A stretch of DNA of 64,000 nt from Chitinibacter sp. SCUT-21 (GTDB lineage: Bacteria; Pseudomonadota; Gammaproteobacteria; Burkholderiales; Chitinibacteraceae), in contig CP102611.1 in the NCBI GenBank assembly GCA_041874755.1, positions 1,860,001 to 1,924,000 of the forward strand, read 5' to 3'. The stretch's first letter is position 1; every line of letters starts with the position of its first letter. Positions 27,368-37,474 of the stretch are shown here, one piece after another. The position numbers and the translations under genes were made by a program. The notes below the pieces were generated by a model, which saw nothing but the letters and a program-made list of their open reading frames with translations, did no database searches and was not told where the DNA came from.

Positions 27368-28452
27368 ATTCGCTGCTGGATGCAAAAGCTCATTTTGATG
27401 CGCAGTACCACGCTGCACGACATGAACATGATCCGCACAGCGCACTGCAGTTAGCCCAATCTTTGCTCACCTATAGTCAGCAAGCCCACAACCCAAATTG
27501 GTGCTCGATTTCTCAACGCCTTATCGCGAAATGTCAAAAACAAATCGGCGAACGTGCTGCCGCAATCCAAACATTACAAGCCGCAATACGTTACGCCAAA
27601 CGTCATCAGCTCATGCAACAAACGATGCATGGTTATGACGAGTTAGGCACGGTACTCTATGAACAATTAGCGTATTACCCTGCACTTGATGCATGGCTTA
27701 AATCGTTGGAAATAGCCACGTTATTACAGGCCATGCATGGTTGTGTTCGTGCGTATATTGGCGTCGGCAAGGTGCATTTTGCTTTTGGTGACCATCACAA
27801 AGCGCTGCATTTTTATCAAACGGCGCATAGTTTATGCCAGCCATTGGACGATATCGAGCTCAACTGTGAGGTTTCACTCAATCTAGCCGCCTGTTTATAT
27901 CGACTTGGCGAGCATGATCAGGCGCTATTTGCGCTTAGCCAAATCTCGCAACATATTCTAAATGACCTTAATCAGCCGGAATGGGAAGCGGAAGTGCTGA
28001 CTTATGATGGCTTAATTCACTTGCATTTCGAGCGTTTTAGCGTGGCGCAAGAGTTACTAAGCCAAGCCTACCAGCGGTTTCGGAAAACAAAGCACGCAAC
28101 AGGCCAAGGACAAGTGATGCAGGCGCTAGCCAGATGCTTTGTGCAATTGAAGCAGCTCGATTTGGCAGAAGAATGTTTACTCGAAGCTGCACGTCTGGGT
28201 GCGGAATTCCATCTTCCTACCCTCGCCGCCGAATCTCATACCGCTTTAGCGCAACTGTATCTCGACTCCGGGCAATATCAACAAGCGCTTGAGCACCGCA
28301 AACAATTACATCATGTCATCGCAGGGCAGTCGGACGAGCGTGGTTTTCCATTGCAATTGTCGAGTAAAACCCAAACTCGCTTGCGGCGCATTGAACGCGA
28401 GCTCGAAAACCGCAAAACTAAACTGCGTTTACAGCAATTTGTGTTGCAATAG
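27364..28452 (+). CDS. TPR-only protein (paralog family member 3)
   Basis: 362 residues, TPR repeats throughout (about 8 units: AIQTLQAAIRYAK, YPALDAWLKSLEIA, HKALHFYQTAHSLC, FSVAQELLSQAYQRF, LDLAEECLLEAARLG, YQQALEHRKQL). It ends in a short basic helix RRIERELENRKTKLRLQQF. There is no catalytic domain. Its ATG overlaps the TGA of the TPR-GGDEF gene by four bases, so the two are translationally coupled and probably interact or are made in fixed ratio. The N-terminal HDPHSALQLAQSLL echoes the DPASALQLSQVLF of the protein at 18538. Confidence 0.8.
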   Translation: MNSLLDAKAHFDAQYHAARHEHDPHSALQLAQSLLTYSQQAHNPNWCSISQRLIAKCQKQIGERAAAIQTLQAAIRYAKRHQLMQQTMHGYDELGTVLYEQLAYYPALDAWLKSLEIATLLQAMHGCVRAYIGVGKVHFAFGDHHKALHFYQTAHSLCQPLDDIELNCEVSLNLAACLYRLGEHDQALFALSQISQHILNDLNQPEWEAEVLTYDGLIHLHFERFSVAQELLSQAYQRFRKTKHATGQGQVMQALARCFVQLKQLDLAEECLLEAARLGAEFHLPTLAAESHTALAQLYLDSGQYQQALEHRKQLHHVIAGQSDERGFPLQLSSKTQTRLRRIERELENRKTKLRLQQFVLQ

Positions 28453-28494
28453 CTGCCATTGGGCACCGTCGGCAATCATCGCCATGCAATGCGG

Positions 28495-28500
28495 TATAAT
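28495..28500 (+). promoter_or_regulatory. Candidate -10 element of the O-methyltransferase gene
   Basis: GGTATAAT occurs 30 bases before the ATG at 28530, so initiation would give a short leader. The -35 match is poor. Confidence 0.4.
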
Positions 28501-28529
28501 CGCCCTTTTGCTGCCGCCCCTAGCCCGTC

Positions 28530-29195
28530 ATGACCGTTAATACACTGTCTTTGTCTGATTCTTTACGCGACTATTTTTTAAATATGGCACTGCGTGAGCC
28601 AGATATTTTGCGTCAATTGCGCGAATCGACAATGACGCACCGCGTGGCAAAAATGTCGCTAGCGCCAGAACAAGGTGCGCTGTTGATTTTCCTGTTGCGA
28701 CTGATCGGCGCGCAACGCTATATCGAGGTTGGCACCTTTCTGGGTTACAGCTCAACCGCGGCTGCGATCGCAATGGGAGAACAAGGTCAGGTCATCGCTT
28801 GCGATGTGTGTGAAGAATTTACCGTTGAAGCACAAGCTTGGTGGAAGCGCGCTGGCATTGATCACCGCACCCAGCTGCATTTAGGCCGTGCGGTTGATAC
28901 GCTAGAGCGGCTGTTGGCCGAAGGCGCGGAAGGCAGCTTCGATTGTATGCTGATCGATGCCGACAAGCCCAATTATCCCAATTATTACGAATACGCGCTC
29001 AAACTCGTGCGGCCGCGCGGTTTGATTATTTTGGATAATATGTTCCTCAATGGCCGGGTTGCTGAACCGCAAAGCAGCCACCCGCGCAGCGTGGCTATTT
29101 TGCATGAATTTAACCGTCAGCTGCGTGATGATCGGCGCGTCGAGCATTGCATCCTCCCTGCTGGTGACGGAATGACCTTACTCTTCAAACGCTAG
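28530..29195 (+). CDS. SAM-dependent class I O-methyltransferase (CCoAOMT-like)
   Basis: 221 residues. The Rossmann fold has YIEVGTFLGYSSTAAAIAM (SAM motif I), VIACDVCEEF, then the metal-binding MLIDADKPNY and IILDNMFLNG motifs of cation-dependent O-methyltransferases. Bacterial members methylate catechol-like hydroxyls; the real substrate here is unknown. The start ATG 28530 is close to a TATAAT. It has its own probable promoter and is flanked by TPR genes on both sides. Confidence 0.92.
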   Translation: MTVNTLSLSDSLRDYFLNMALREPDILRQLRESTMTHRVAKMSLAPEQGALLIFLLRLIGAQRYIEVGTFLGYSSTAAAIAMGEQGQVIACDVCEEFTVEAQAWWKRAGIDHRTQLHLGRAVDTLERLLAEGAEGSFDCMLIDADKPNYPNYYEYALKLVRPRGLIILDNMFLNGRVAEPQSSHPRSVAILHEFNRQLRDDRRVEHCILPAGDGMTLLFKR

Positions 29196-29196
29196 A

Positions 29197-29272
29197 GGGT
29201 ATTTCTCGCAAAGCTATAACTTGAAAAGCCTTTGGCGATATACCGTGCAATGTATAAACTCGCAAAATACCC
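29197..29272. repeat. GGGTAT...ATACCC intergenic repeat, 76 bases
   Basis: GGGTATTT (29197-29204) with CTCGCAAAGCTATA just inside is mirrored at the other end by TATAAACTCGCAAAATACCC (29253-29272). Read on the opposite strand the right end is GGGTATTTTGCGAGTTTATA, so the two ends are imperfect inverted copies. It begins inside the stop region of the O-methyltransferase gene. Confidence 0.5.
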
Positions 29273-29341
29273 GTACACGCGAATCACCAATCACTGTGGC
29301 AAATAAGCTGGCAAGAACTAAACTAAAAGCCATCAATCTCG

Positions 29342-31753
29342 ATGTTATGGCTTATGCAGGTGCTCACCCAACCCTTTAGCAGCACACCGCAGTTTCAGCA
29401 TTTGGTCTCCCAAATTGAAGCCCAATTGCATAATGAACGCGACCAAGCCCTTGCGCCGCTGGAGCAATTATTAACACGTGCTCGCTCCGAACACGACGCC
29501 GTCGCCATCATTACCTCGGTGGAATTGATGTCGCAAATTGCCTATGGCGATAACTGCCTTGATTTGCAATATGAAGCGCTACAAATGGCGCAAAGCCACC
29601 ATCTCTTTGCCGCTGAGGCACGGCTACTGAATCTCATCGGGCGCGCACTCTACGCCAGCGCACGTTACCAAGAAGCGATGCACATTTGGGCTCGCTGCCT
29701 CGAGGTGGCCGAGTTATCACAACAATATCCCACTTGGGTCAAAGCCAAAATGGGCCTAGGGCAAATTTATGATGCTTTGGGCGATGCAAATTCAGCCATT
29801 CAAATGCATAAAGAAGCGATCGCCCGTTGCGAAACAATTGATGACCGCTGGTTATTACTCCAAGCCCACATTAATTTAGGGGTGAACTTATTCAAATTAC
29901 GGCAAAACGATGCGGCTTTAGCGGCCTATAATTTTGCGCTCGACACAGCTCGCGAATTAAAGCACGCTGATGATGAAGCCGAAGCCTTAATGAGAATCGG
30001 CGAAATCTATATTGCCAAGCAAGCGTTCTCACTCGCCATCACCTCGCTGGACGCGGCTCGGTTTATTGCCGAGCGCACCGGCTATCGCTGGGCTTTAGCC
30101 AATACTCTGCTCCTGTATGCAGAGTGTTTACTGCGAATGAATCGGCATAAAGATGCACTTCAGCAAGCACATGCAGGTCTGGACGTTGCGATCCAGGCCG
30201 GTGCAGGGCACGTGCGGATGAAATTATTGTTTTTACTTAGTGAAATTTGCGAAGCCTTAGAGGATTTTCCCACCGCATTAGACCGGCAAAAACAAGCGCA
30301 ACAGTTAGAACGCCAAATTCAACATGCAAGTCAGCGTGATCCTTTACAGCAAATTGCGCAAATCGCTGGCGTACTTAAAAATGCCGATCAAATGTTGCTC
30401 GATTTGGCGAGCAGCTCAACGCTAGAGCACGGATCACTCAAGCGCCTCAGCCAAATACTCTGCCAGACTGCCTGCCAAATTTTGCATTTACCGCAAGCCA
30501 GCTTTTGGCAATGGAGCAATGACGACGAGTCCCTTATGTGCCTCCAACGTAGCAATAGCGCCGGAGAAGATTTAAGCACAGGTCCAGATTTACAAAGACA
30601 TCAACTCGTCAGCTTATTCGATTACCTAAAAACCGGTGAAATCATTGTTGCCCATGCCGCCGCACAGCATCAATACACATGGCGCTGGAGTGAATTAACA
30701 TTAGCAGCACAACACATCTGCGCCGTTTTATTAGTGCCGATACGACTGAATGATCAAACAATTGCGGTGTTGGCCTGTGAACAACTCGACCAACAACGCA
30801 ATTGGCAACGCGATGAAATTCAACACGCGCATCAACTTGGCCTACTCGCTAGCCGCGCCCTCGCACAACATCAACAGCGCTTTTATCAACACCAAATTGC
30901 AGCGCTCAATGCCCAACTGCAAAGTCAAAATGAGATTCTAGAAACCCGCGTTGCCGAAAGAACACAAGCATTACAGCACGCAAGCCAAAAATTATTACAA
31001 GCTGAAAAACTCGCAGCCTTAGGTTTTTTAGTCGCGGGATTCGCCCATAAGCTCAACACACCGCTCGGTAGCATCCTCACTGCAGCGACAACTTTCACCG
31101 AAAAATCCCAAGAACTAACACAACTCTGCGCAACAGGCATGATGAAAAAAAGCCAGCTGGAGCACTTTATGCGCACAGGGAGTGAGATTGCTGAGTTAAT
31201 CGAGCGCAATGCTCATCGCGCCAGCGATATCATCCGCGATCTACGTCAATTGGCCGATATCGATCAAACCGCTGAGGCTAAACCAATCAAGCTCCAACAA
31301 CTCATCACACCGATGATCGAACGATGGTCAGCGACAGAAGAGGCCAAACATCTCAGCGTGATCAATCAAATCGATCCGCAGCTGACCATCGTGAGCTTTA
31401 GTGCCGCACTGGAAGTGATTGTGATGCAGTTGCTGCAAAATGCACTGCGGCATGCATTCACAGCGCAGCACGCTGGGCAAATCAGCGTTGCGGCATACCA
31501 AGCTGAAGCCGAGAAAATTAAATTGATCATCAAAGACAATGGCGTTGGCATCGCTAAGGATTTGCAGCATAAAGTATTCGAGCCGTTTTACACCACGAAA
31601 TTTGGCCAAGGCCATAGCGGGCTGGGCATGTACCAAGTCTATTCACTGGTGCAGGGCAAATTAGGCGGCGAAATTGCACTGCATAGCGAAGAGGGGCAAG
31701 GTCTTGAAATTACAATCACTTTGCCGTTGCGCGCGCCATATTTGAGCAGTTAA
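29342..31753 (+). CDS. TPR-GAF-histidine kinase (TPR family member 4)
   Basis: 803 residues, no membrane segment. TPR units occupy about 20-330 ([43 protein letters not shown]). A GAF-like domain lies at about 350-515 ([25 protein letters not shown]) and a coiled coil at 520-560. The kinase core starts [21 protein letters not shown], with His at about 568. The residue after that His is Lys, not the usual acidic Glu/Asp. The ATPase has [21 protein letters not shown] and [14 protein letters not shown]. There is no partner regulator nearby. The start ATG 29342 has no strong ribosome site; ATG 29354 is possible. Confidence 0.87.
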   Translation: MLWLMQVLTQPFSSTPQFQHLVSQIEAQLHNERDQALAPLEQLLTRARSEHDAVAIITSVELMSQIAYGDNCLDLQYEALQMAQSHHLFAAEARLLNLIGRALYASARYQEAMHIWARCLEVAELSQQYPTWVKAKMGLGQIYDALGDANSAIQMHKEAIARCETIDDRWLLLQAHINLGVNLFKLRQNDAALAAYNFALDTARELKHADDEAEALMRIGEIYIAKQAFSLAITSLDAARFIAERTGYRWALANTLLLYAECLLRMNRHKDALQQAHAGLDVAIQAGAGHVRMKLLFLLSEICEALEDFPTALDRQKQAQQLERQIQHASQRDPLQQIAQIAGVLKNADQMLLDLASSSTLEHGSLKRLSQILCQTACQILHLPQASFWQWSNDDESLMCLQRSNSAGEDLSTGPDLQRHQLVSLFDYLKTGEIIVAHAAAQHQYTWRWSELTLAAQHICAVLLVPIRLNDQTIAVLACEQLDQQRNWQRDEIQHAHQLGLLASRALAQHQQRFYQHQIAALNAQLQSQNEILETRVAERTQALQHASQKLLQAEKLAALGFLVAGFAHKLNTPLGSILTAATTFTEKSQELTQLCATGMMKKSQLEHFMRTGSEIAELIERNAHRASDIIRDLRQLADIDQTAEAKPIKLQQLITPMIERWSATEEAKHLSVINQIDPQLTIVSFSAALEVIVMQLLQNALRHAFTAQHAGQISVAAYQAEAEKIKLIIKDNGVGIAKDLQHKVFEPFYTTKFGQGHSGLGMYQVYSLVQGKLGGEIALHSEEGQGLEITITLPLRAPYLSS

Positions 31754-31899
31754 TTGATTTAAAGCAGCTCAAAAACCCTAATTTTTCTCAGGTTATTTTC
31801 TATAAAAATTTAACCTTATTCGATAAAAAACAAGTATTTAGCGACGCAAAGATTGGCAAAATCTGCGACAATGCGCGATTAGTCTTGTTTGCCGTCACC

Positions 31900-34197
31900 A
31901 TGAATTCATCTCACACTCCTGTTACGCCGATTTACCAGCTGCCCGAAGGCTTTGCGCCGCGCAAACCCGCGCCATTCCTGCCGATGAGCCGCAAGGAAAT
32001 GGATCAGCTCGGCTGGGACGAGTGCGACATCATCATTGTGACCGGCGACGCTTACATCGATCACCCGAGTTTCGGCATGGCTTTGCTCGGCCGCCTGCTG
32101 GAAGCACAAGGTTTTCGCGTGGGCGTGATTAGCCAGCCTGATTGGACTTCGGCGGACGATTTTAAACAGCTTGGTAAACCGCGACTGTATTTCGGCGTCA
32201 CCGCCGGCAATATGGATTCGATGATCAACCGCTACACCGCGGACAAAAAGCCGCGCTCGGACGACGCGTACACCGCTGGCGGCATGGCGGGCAAACGCCC
32301 TGATCGCGCGCTGAACGTCTATTGCCAGCGCTGCCGCGAAGCGTATCCGGGCGTGCAAATTATGGCTGGCGGCATCGAGGCCAGCTTGCGCCGCATCGCG
32401 CAATACGATTACTGGAGCGACAAAATCCGCCAATCGGCATTGGTATATTCCAAAGCCGACCTGCTGCTATTTGGTAATGCCGAACGCGCGCTGGTTGAAG
32501 TCACACAGCGCGTGGCAGCGGGCGAGAAAATGAGCGAAATCCGCGACGTGCGCGGCACCGCTTTTCTCGCACCACACGGCTGGAAGCCCGAAGGCTGGGT
32601 GGAACTCGATTCGTCGGTGGTCGATATGCCGGGCAAAATCGACCCACACATCAACCCGTATGCCGATGAGAGCGAACGCCAGCAAGCTAATCAGAGCGAG
32701 ACCCCAAGCGACGCGCCACAGCCGATTCGCATTGTTTCACGTGAAGCACGCCTTGCCGCGCGTCGCGAAGTGCGTGGCCGCACCGTGATTCGGATTCCAT
32801 CGTTTGAAACCGTCACCTATGATCCAGTCAGCTACGCGCACGCCAGCCGCACGCTCCATTTGGAATCGAACCCCGGCAACGCGCGCGCAATGGTGCAACA
32901 GCACGGCGAGCGCGATGTGTGGATGAACCCGCCGCCGATTCCGCTTGAAATGGCCGAAATGGATTATGTGTTCGACCAGTATTTCGCGCGCAACCCGCAC
33001 CCTAGCTACGGCGAGCAAGTGATTCCGGCGTGGGATATGATCCGTTTCTCGATCAATATCATGCGCGGCTGTTTTGGCGGCTGTACTTTCTGTTCGATCA
33101 CCGAGCACGAAGGCCGCATTATTCAAAGCCGCTCGGAAGGCTCGATCCTGCGCGAAATTGAAGAAATTCGCGACAAAACCGAAGGCTTTACCGGCCACAT
33201 CAGCGATTTGGGCGGGCCAACGGCGAATATGTATCGCCTGGCGTGTAAAGACCCGAAAATCGAGAAATCCTGTCGCCGTCTGAGCTGCGTGTATCCCGGC
33301 ATTTGTGAAAACCTGAATACCGATCACAGCAGCTTGATTCAGCTGTACCGCAAGGCGCGCAAAATCGATGGCGTCAAAAAAATCACCATCGGTTCGGGTC
33401 TGCGTTACGACTTGGCAGTGGAATCGCCTGAATATGTCAAAGAGCTGGTCACGCATCACGTGTCGGGCTATCTGAAAATTGCACCGGAGCACACCGAAGA
33501 AGGCCCATTATCGAAGATGATGAAGCCCGGAATTGGCACGTTCGAGCGTTTTAAAGACATGTTCGAGCACTACAGCAAGCTGGCGGGTAAGAAGCAATAT
33601 CTGATTCCGTACTTTATCGCTGCGCATCCGGGCACTAGCGACGAAGACATGATGAATCTGGCGCTGTGGCTGAAAGCCAATAATTTTCGCCCCGATCAGG
33701 TACAAGCCTTCACGCCAACGCCGATGGCGATGGCGACGACGATGTGGCACACCAAGCGCAACCCACTGAAACGCATTGCGCGCAGCTCGGAAAAAGTCGA
33801 CATCATCAAAGACGAAAAACGCCGCCGCATTCACAAAGCGTTTTTGCGTTATCACGATCCGAAAAACTGGCCGATCTTGCGCGAAGCGCTGATCAATATG
33901 GGCCGCGCCGATTTGATCGGCACTGGGCCTAAGCAATTGATCCCGCCCGAATCAGCAGCCGAGAAAACCATGCAAGCGCCGAAGGGCAATGCACGCGGTG
34001 GCGGCGGTCCAGGCTCAGTCGGCAAAATACCTAGTCGAGGTAAAGTACCACAGAGCAATGGTAGAAATGCAGCTGGGGCAATACCCCGAGGCACGGTAAC
34101 AGGTAGCGCCAAATTTGGCCAAAACCGACCAGCTGGACGCCCGGCTGGCGCGAAGCCAGTGAGCAAACCTGCTGGAGCGAGCAAAAAACCCCGCTAA
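31900..34197 (+). CDS. YgiQ-family radical SAM protein
   Basis: 765 residues from ATG 31900. The N-terminal domain ([23 protein letters not shown]) precedes a radical SAM core with [16 protein letters not shown] (the CxxxCxxC cluster site). Family motifs [26 protein letters not shown] and [19 protein letters not shown] follow. DUF3362 comes next, and the last roughly 90 residues are a Gly/Pro/Ala/Lys-rich, probably disordered tail. The reaction of YgiQ is not established. The gene is monocistronic and followed by a hairpin. Confidence 0.94.
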   Translation: MNSSHTPVTPIYQLPEGFAPRKPAPFLPMSRKEMDQLGWDECDIIIVTGDAYIDHPSFGMALLGRLLEAQGFRVGVISQPDWTSADDFKQLGKPRLYFGVTAGNMDSMINRYTADKKPRSDDAYTAGGMAGKRPDRALNVYCQRCREAYPGVQIMAGGIEASLRRIAQYDYWSDKIRQSALVYSKADLLLFGNAERALVEVTQRVAAGEKMSEIRDVRGTAFLAPHGWKPEGWVELDSSVVDMPGKIDPHINPYADESERQQANQSETPSDAPQPIRIVSREARLAARREVRGRTVIRIPSFETVTYDPVSYAHASRTLHLESNPGNARAMVQQHGERDVWMNPPPIPLEMAEMDYVFDQYFARNPHPSYGEQVIPAWDMIRFSINIMRGCFGGCTFCSITEHEGRIIQSRSEGSILREIEEIRDKTEGFTGHISDLGGPTANMYRLACKDPKIEKSCRRLSCVYPGICENLNTDHSSLIQLYRKARKIDGVKKITIGSGLRYDLAVESPEYVKELVTHHVSGYLKIAPEHTEEGPLSKMMKPGIGTFERFKDMFEHYSKLAGKKQYLIPYFIAAHPGTSDEDMMNLALWLKANNFRPDQVQAFTPTPMAMATTMWHTKRNPLKRIARSSEKVDIIKDEKRRRIHKAFLRYHDPKNWPILREALINMGRADLIGTGPKQLIPPESAAEKTMQAPKGNARGGGGPGSVGKIPSRGKVPQSNGRNAAGAIPRGTVTGSAKFGQNRPAGRPAGAKPVSKPAGASKKPR

Positions 34198-34233
34198 GCT
34201 CCTCCCGCTCAGCTCCTAATTGTCATCCATCTG

Positions 34234-34254
34234 AAGCCCCGCTTGACGGGGCTT
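34234..34254 (+). terminator. Hairpin terminator after ygiQ
   Basis: AAGCCCCG (34234-34241) pairs with CGGGGCTT (34247-34254) over a five-base loop. The downstream tract AATCTT is short, so it may be a modest terminator. Confidence 0.6.
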
Positions 34255-34356
34255 AATCTTGCGCCGAACGCTATCCCGTCCTAGCAAGCTGCAATTTTCT
34301 AGCCATAATAAATCCATGCCGCCGTTCGCTCGGCTGTTTCGCTTTGAGGATTTAGC

Positions 34357-36603
34357 GTGGATAGCGCACTTCGCCGTATTGATCGCATCGCCCGCGATCA
34401 CCCACTGATCGCATTTCGCTTGGTCGAGCGTTATGCCGAACAAGCACATCAGGCGCACCGTATCGATTTAGAACTCGATGCGCTGTATGTCCGCTATTTA
34501 ATTCACGAACGGCGTGGTGAGAATGATTTAATCGCTGACGATATCAATCAGGCGCTGCAAGAGGCGATGCGCCGTGGGCTAACCGCGCAAGGCGCTCGTC
34601 TGCTGCAAGCGCGGGGGCGGATTGCGCAGGTGCATGGTCGCTATCAGCAGGCGATCGAAGCGTGGATGCAGGCCTTGGAGCTAGCCAAACTCAATCATGA
34701 CTATGTCACCGCGGTCGAAGCACGTATCGGGCTGAGCCAATCCAATATTGAATTAAAAAACCCGAGCGAGGCTTTGCGCTATTTATTAGCGGCGCAAGAT
34801 GATGTGCAACAATCGGGCGACGAATATTTGATGGCGAAATACGCGATCAATTGCGGCGTTAGTAGCTTGCACCGCAATGCGCTTGAAGAATCTTTGGCGC
34901 ATTTTAATGAGGGTTTGCTGCATTCACAGCTCGGCCACGTGCGCGAATACGTGGCCGAATCGTATTGGCATATTGGCCACGTTGAGATGGAGTTGGCACA
35001 ATATGCCGCCGCTGAATTGCACCTCAATCAAGCCATCAAAATGGCGCAGCAATTTAGTTATTTGTGGCTTGAAAGCGTGACGCTCGACTCACTCTCGCTA
35101 CTGTTTACCAAGCTGGGCCAACATCGCCAGCGGCGCGAGTGTTTACAGGCCGCCTATGCCTTGGCCGAAAAAACGCGCTCGCTGGCGCGGCAACGCGATT
35201 ATGCCGCCGCGCTAGTTGATGCCTTTGAAGCCGAAGGCGATCTGAGCACGGCACTCGCTTGGGTGAAAACCGAGCGCACTTTAAGCGAAGAGCATTTCAA
35301 GCGCAGCTTAATTCCTGTGCATCGCTCGATGAAGGCGCTCGATTTAACCGAGCATGATGTGCAAGAAAAACTGCTGATGCTCTCGCTCCACGAGCAAACC
35401 GATGTTGAATTGCACCACGCCCTCGCCGCGCTGCTGGCCGAAGCGCGCAGCCTTTTGGGGGCGGAATGGCTGGGGCTGTGGTTTCTTGACCCCTACCGTG
35501 ATCTGGCCGAACTCGCCGCCGAATCACCCAGCCCCACGCAAGGGCAACACATCATCAATGCCGATAGCTACCCGTGGATTTATCGTTTAATCGGCGATTT
35601 AGTCACTCCACTGCCGATTTCCCAGCTCGCGCTGCACGAGGCAGCCGCCGAATTTTATGCGCTGCTGGGTGAGCACGTGTGTTCGCTGATGATCGTGCCG
35701 ATACGCCAGAGCCATCAAATGGGGCTGCTGATGTTGAGTCATCGCAGCGATGAAGGGCAACACACGTGGTCGCGCGACGATGTTTTTCGCGCCAATCTAT
35801 TACAGCAAATTATCGAGCGCCAACTGGCCAATCAAGCGCGCGCGCAATTACAGTCCGAGCTTGAACGCAATGAACGAGTTGGCGCGCTCGGCACCTTGGT
35901 TGCCGCCGTCGCGCACGAGCTTAATACGCCAATTGGCGTCTGCATTACGCTCAACAGCGTGATCGACGCGGATTTACAGCAGCTCAAACACAAATTCGAT
36001 ACGGGGCAACTGAGTAAAACGGCTCTGGCGCAATATCTGCAAACCACGCACGACGCGCACCAAACCTTAACGCGCAATCTAAACCGCGTGGTGGGTTTAA
36101 TCGAGCGCTTTCGCGCCATTCAAAACCTGCAATTTGATAGCCACTGGCAAACGATGTCACTGTCACAATTTTTGCAAGGCTTGGTCAAAGAACTCGCGCC
36201 GCCGCTGGAACAACGCGGCATTAGCATTGAATTAAGTGGCGACGACGCCATCGAAACGCCGATTCCCATGATGGCTTTGGCACAAATCATTAGCCAATTA
36301 TTCGATAACGCCGAGCGCCACGCCTTTGTCGGCCAAGCGCATGGCCATGTCTCGCTACAATGGTCTAGAAAAGAGCAGCAAATCCAACTGATTTATCAAG
36401 ATAACGGCGTGGGCATTGCCGAGCATTTACGCGAGAAAATTTTCGACCCTTTCTTTACCTCGCAATTTGGCCAAGGCCAAAACGGGCTGGGCCTCACGCG
36501 CGTCTATCAACTGGTGACTATCAATATGAATGGCAGTATCCGCGTTAAAAGCACGCCGGATCAGGGCTTGCGGATTATACTGCGCTGGCCAGAGCCAAAA
36601 TAA
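34357..36603 (+). CDS. TPR-GAF-histidine kinase (TPR family member 5)
   Basis: 748 residues, cytoplasmic, same design as the kinase at 29342. TPR units occupy about 10-320 (YQQAIEAWMQALELA, LEESLAHFNEGLLHSQ, YAAAELHLNQAIKMA) and a GAF-like domain about 345-490 (LLGAEWLGLWFLD, VCSLMIVPIRQSHQMGLLML). HisKA reads LGTLVAAVAHELNTPIG with His near 520 and an ordinary HE pair. The HATPase has QLFDNAERHAF, DNGVGIAEHL and GQNGLGLTRVYQLV. The start is GTG 34357 with TTTGAGGA upstream. The N-terminus opens SALRRIDRIARDHPLIAFRL. No cognate regulator gene is linked. Confidence 0.88.
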   Translation: MDSALRRIDRIARDHPLIAFRLVERYAEQAHQAHRIDLELDALYVRYLIHERRGENDLIADDINQALQEAMRRGLTAQGARLLQARGRIAQVHGRYQQAIEAWMQALELAKLNHDYVTAVEARIGLSQSNIELKNPSEALRYLLAAQDDVQQSGDEYLMAKYAINCGVSSLHRNALEESLAHFNEGLLHSQLGHVREYVAESYWHIGHVEMELAQYAAAELHLNQAIKMAQQFSYLWLESVTLDSLSLLFTKLGQHRQRRECLQAAYALAEKTRSLARQRDYAAALVDAFEAEGDLSTALAWVKTERTLSEEHFKRSLIPVHRSMKALDLTEHDVQEKLLMLSLHEQTDVELHHALAALLAEARSLLGAEWLGLWFLDPYRDLAELAAESPSPTQGQHIINADSYPWIYRLIGDLVTPLPISQLALHEAAAEFYALLGEHVCSLMIVPIRQSHQMGLLMLSHRSDEGQHTWSRDDVFRANLLQQIIERQLANQARAQLQSELERNERVGALGTLVAAVAHELNTPIGVCITLNSVIDADLQQLKHKFDTGQLSKTALAQYLQTTHDAHQTLTRNLNRVVGLIERFRAIQNLQFDSHWQTMSLSQFLQGLVKELAPPLEQRGISIELSGDDAIETPIPMMALAQIISQLFDNAERHAFVGQAHGHVSLQWSRKEQQIQLIYQDNGVGIAEHLREKIFDPFFTSQFGQGQNGLGLTRVYQLVTINMNGSIRVKSTPDQGLRIILRWPEPK

Positions 36604-36609
36604 GCCGCT

Positions 36610-37380
36610 CTAGGCAAAAAAATCGCTTGGTGAGCAGGCAAATTGCCGTTTAAACATCGCGCTAAACGCACTCGGGCTGTTATAGCCACAATCCAAAGCC
36701 ACATCGATCACCCGCTCGCCCTGCGCCAGCCGCTCTAAGGCTTGCAGCAAACGCGCTTGTCGCCGCCACTCGCCCAAGGTCATGCCGGTCACTTTATTAA
36801 AGCGCCGCTGCAAGGTTCTAGCGTCCACGCCAGCGCTGGCGGCCATCAGCTCTGTCGTTTGCGTTTCATCAGGATGCGCCAAAATATCAGCGCAAATTTG
36901 CTGCAATACCCGATCGTCGGGCATTGGCAATTGCATCGCCAAGGAGGGTAAGCGCTTCATTTCATTGAGCAATAATTGCGCAATCATCGTGCTACGCGGC
37001 TGTATCGGTTGCTCACGGTAATCAATATTGATCGCCGCCAAAATCAATTCGCGCATCAGCGGCGTAATTTCCAGCACGCAGCATTCAAGCGGTAAATCAG
37101 GTGCAGCATCGGGACGGATGTAAATCGAGCGCACTTCCACATGGCCTATCATCAACACTTCGTGCCACTCGCCAGCGGGAATCCAAATGCCGCGATTGGG
37201 CGGCACTATCCACTGCCCTTGCGGCGTAATCACGCGCATCACGCCGCTGATCGCGTACAGCAATTGTGCCACTTCGTGCCAGTGGCGTATCGTCGCCGAT
37301 CCCGGCAGATGATCAACCGCTTTTCCGTGCAGCAAGGCGCCGCCCATTTCGCGCAAAGGGCCCACTCTTTCAATCAGCAT
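36610..37380 (-). CDS. AraC-family regulator with N-terminal cupin (NimR-like)
   Basis: 256 residues. The N-terminal cupin sensor (about 20-100: HWHEVAQLLYAISGVMRVITPQGQWIVPP, GIWIPAGEWHEV) is followed by a C-terminal AraC double helix-turn-helix. That part has SAGVDARTLQRRFNKVTGMTLGEWRRQARLLQALERLAQG and VALDCGYNSPSAFSAMFKRQFACSPSDFF. It resembles the E. coli NimR type that controls a neighbouring MFS exporter. It is divergent from an MFS drug-efflux gene here, with an inverted repeat between them, so it probably regulates that gene. Confidence 0.92.
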   Translation of the reverse strand: MLIERVGPLREMGGALLHGKAVDHLPGSATIRHWHEVAQLLYAISGVMRVITPQGQWIVPPNRGIWIPAGEWHEVLMIGHVEVRSIYIRPDAAPDLPLECCVLEITPLMRELILAAINIDYREQPIQPRSTMIAQLLLNEMKRLPSLAMQLPMPDDRVLQQICADILAHPDETQTTELMAASAGVDARTLQRRFNKVTGMTLGEWRRQARLLQALERLAQGERVIDVALDCGYNSPSAFSAMFKRQFACSPSDFFA

Positions 37381-37396
37381 GTCGTTTTCTCGATAG

Positions 37397-37420
37397 TGTC
37401 TGCCGTATTCTCGTCAGACA
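37397..37420. promoter_or_regulatory. Inverted repeat between AraC-type regulator and MFS gene
   Basis: TGTCTG (37397-37402) and CAGACA (37415-37420) are perfect inverted arms with a 12-base spacer, 16 bases upstream of the regulator start and 54 before the MFS start. This is a candidate operator for the divergently encoded regulator. Confidence 0.45.
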
Positions 37421-37474
37421 GGCATTTTAGCTGTCATTATGATCAAGCTTCATTAAAACAATTTGGAGCATGAA

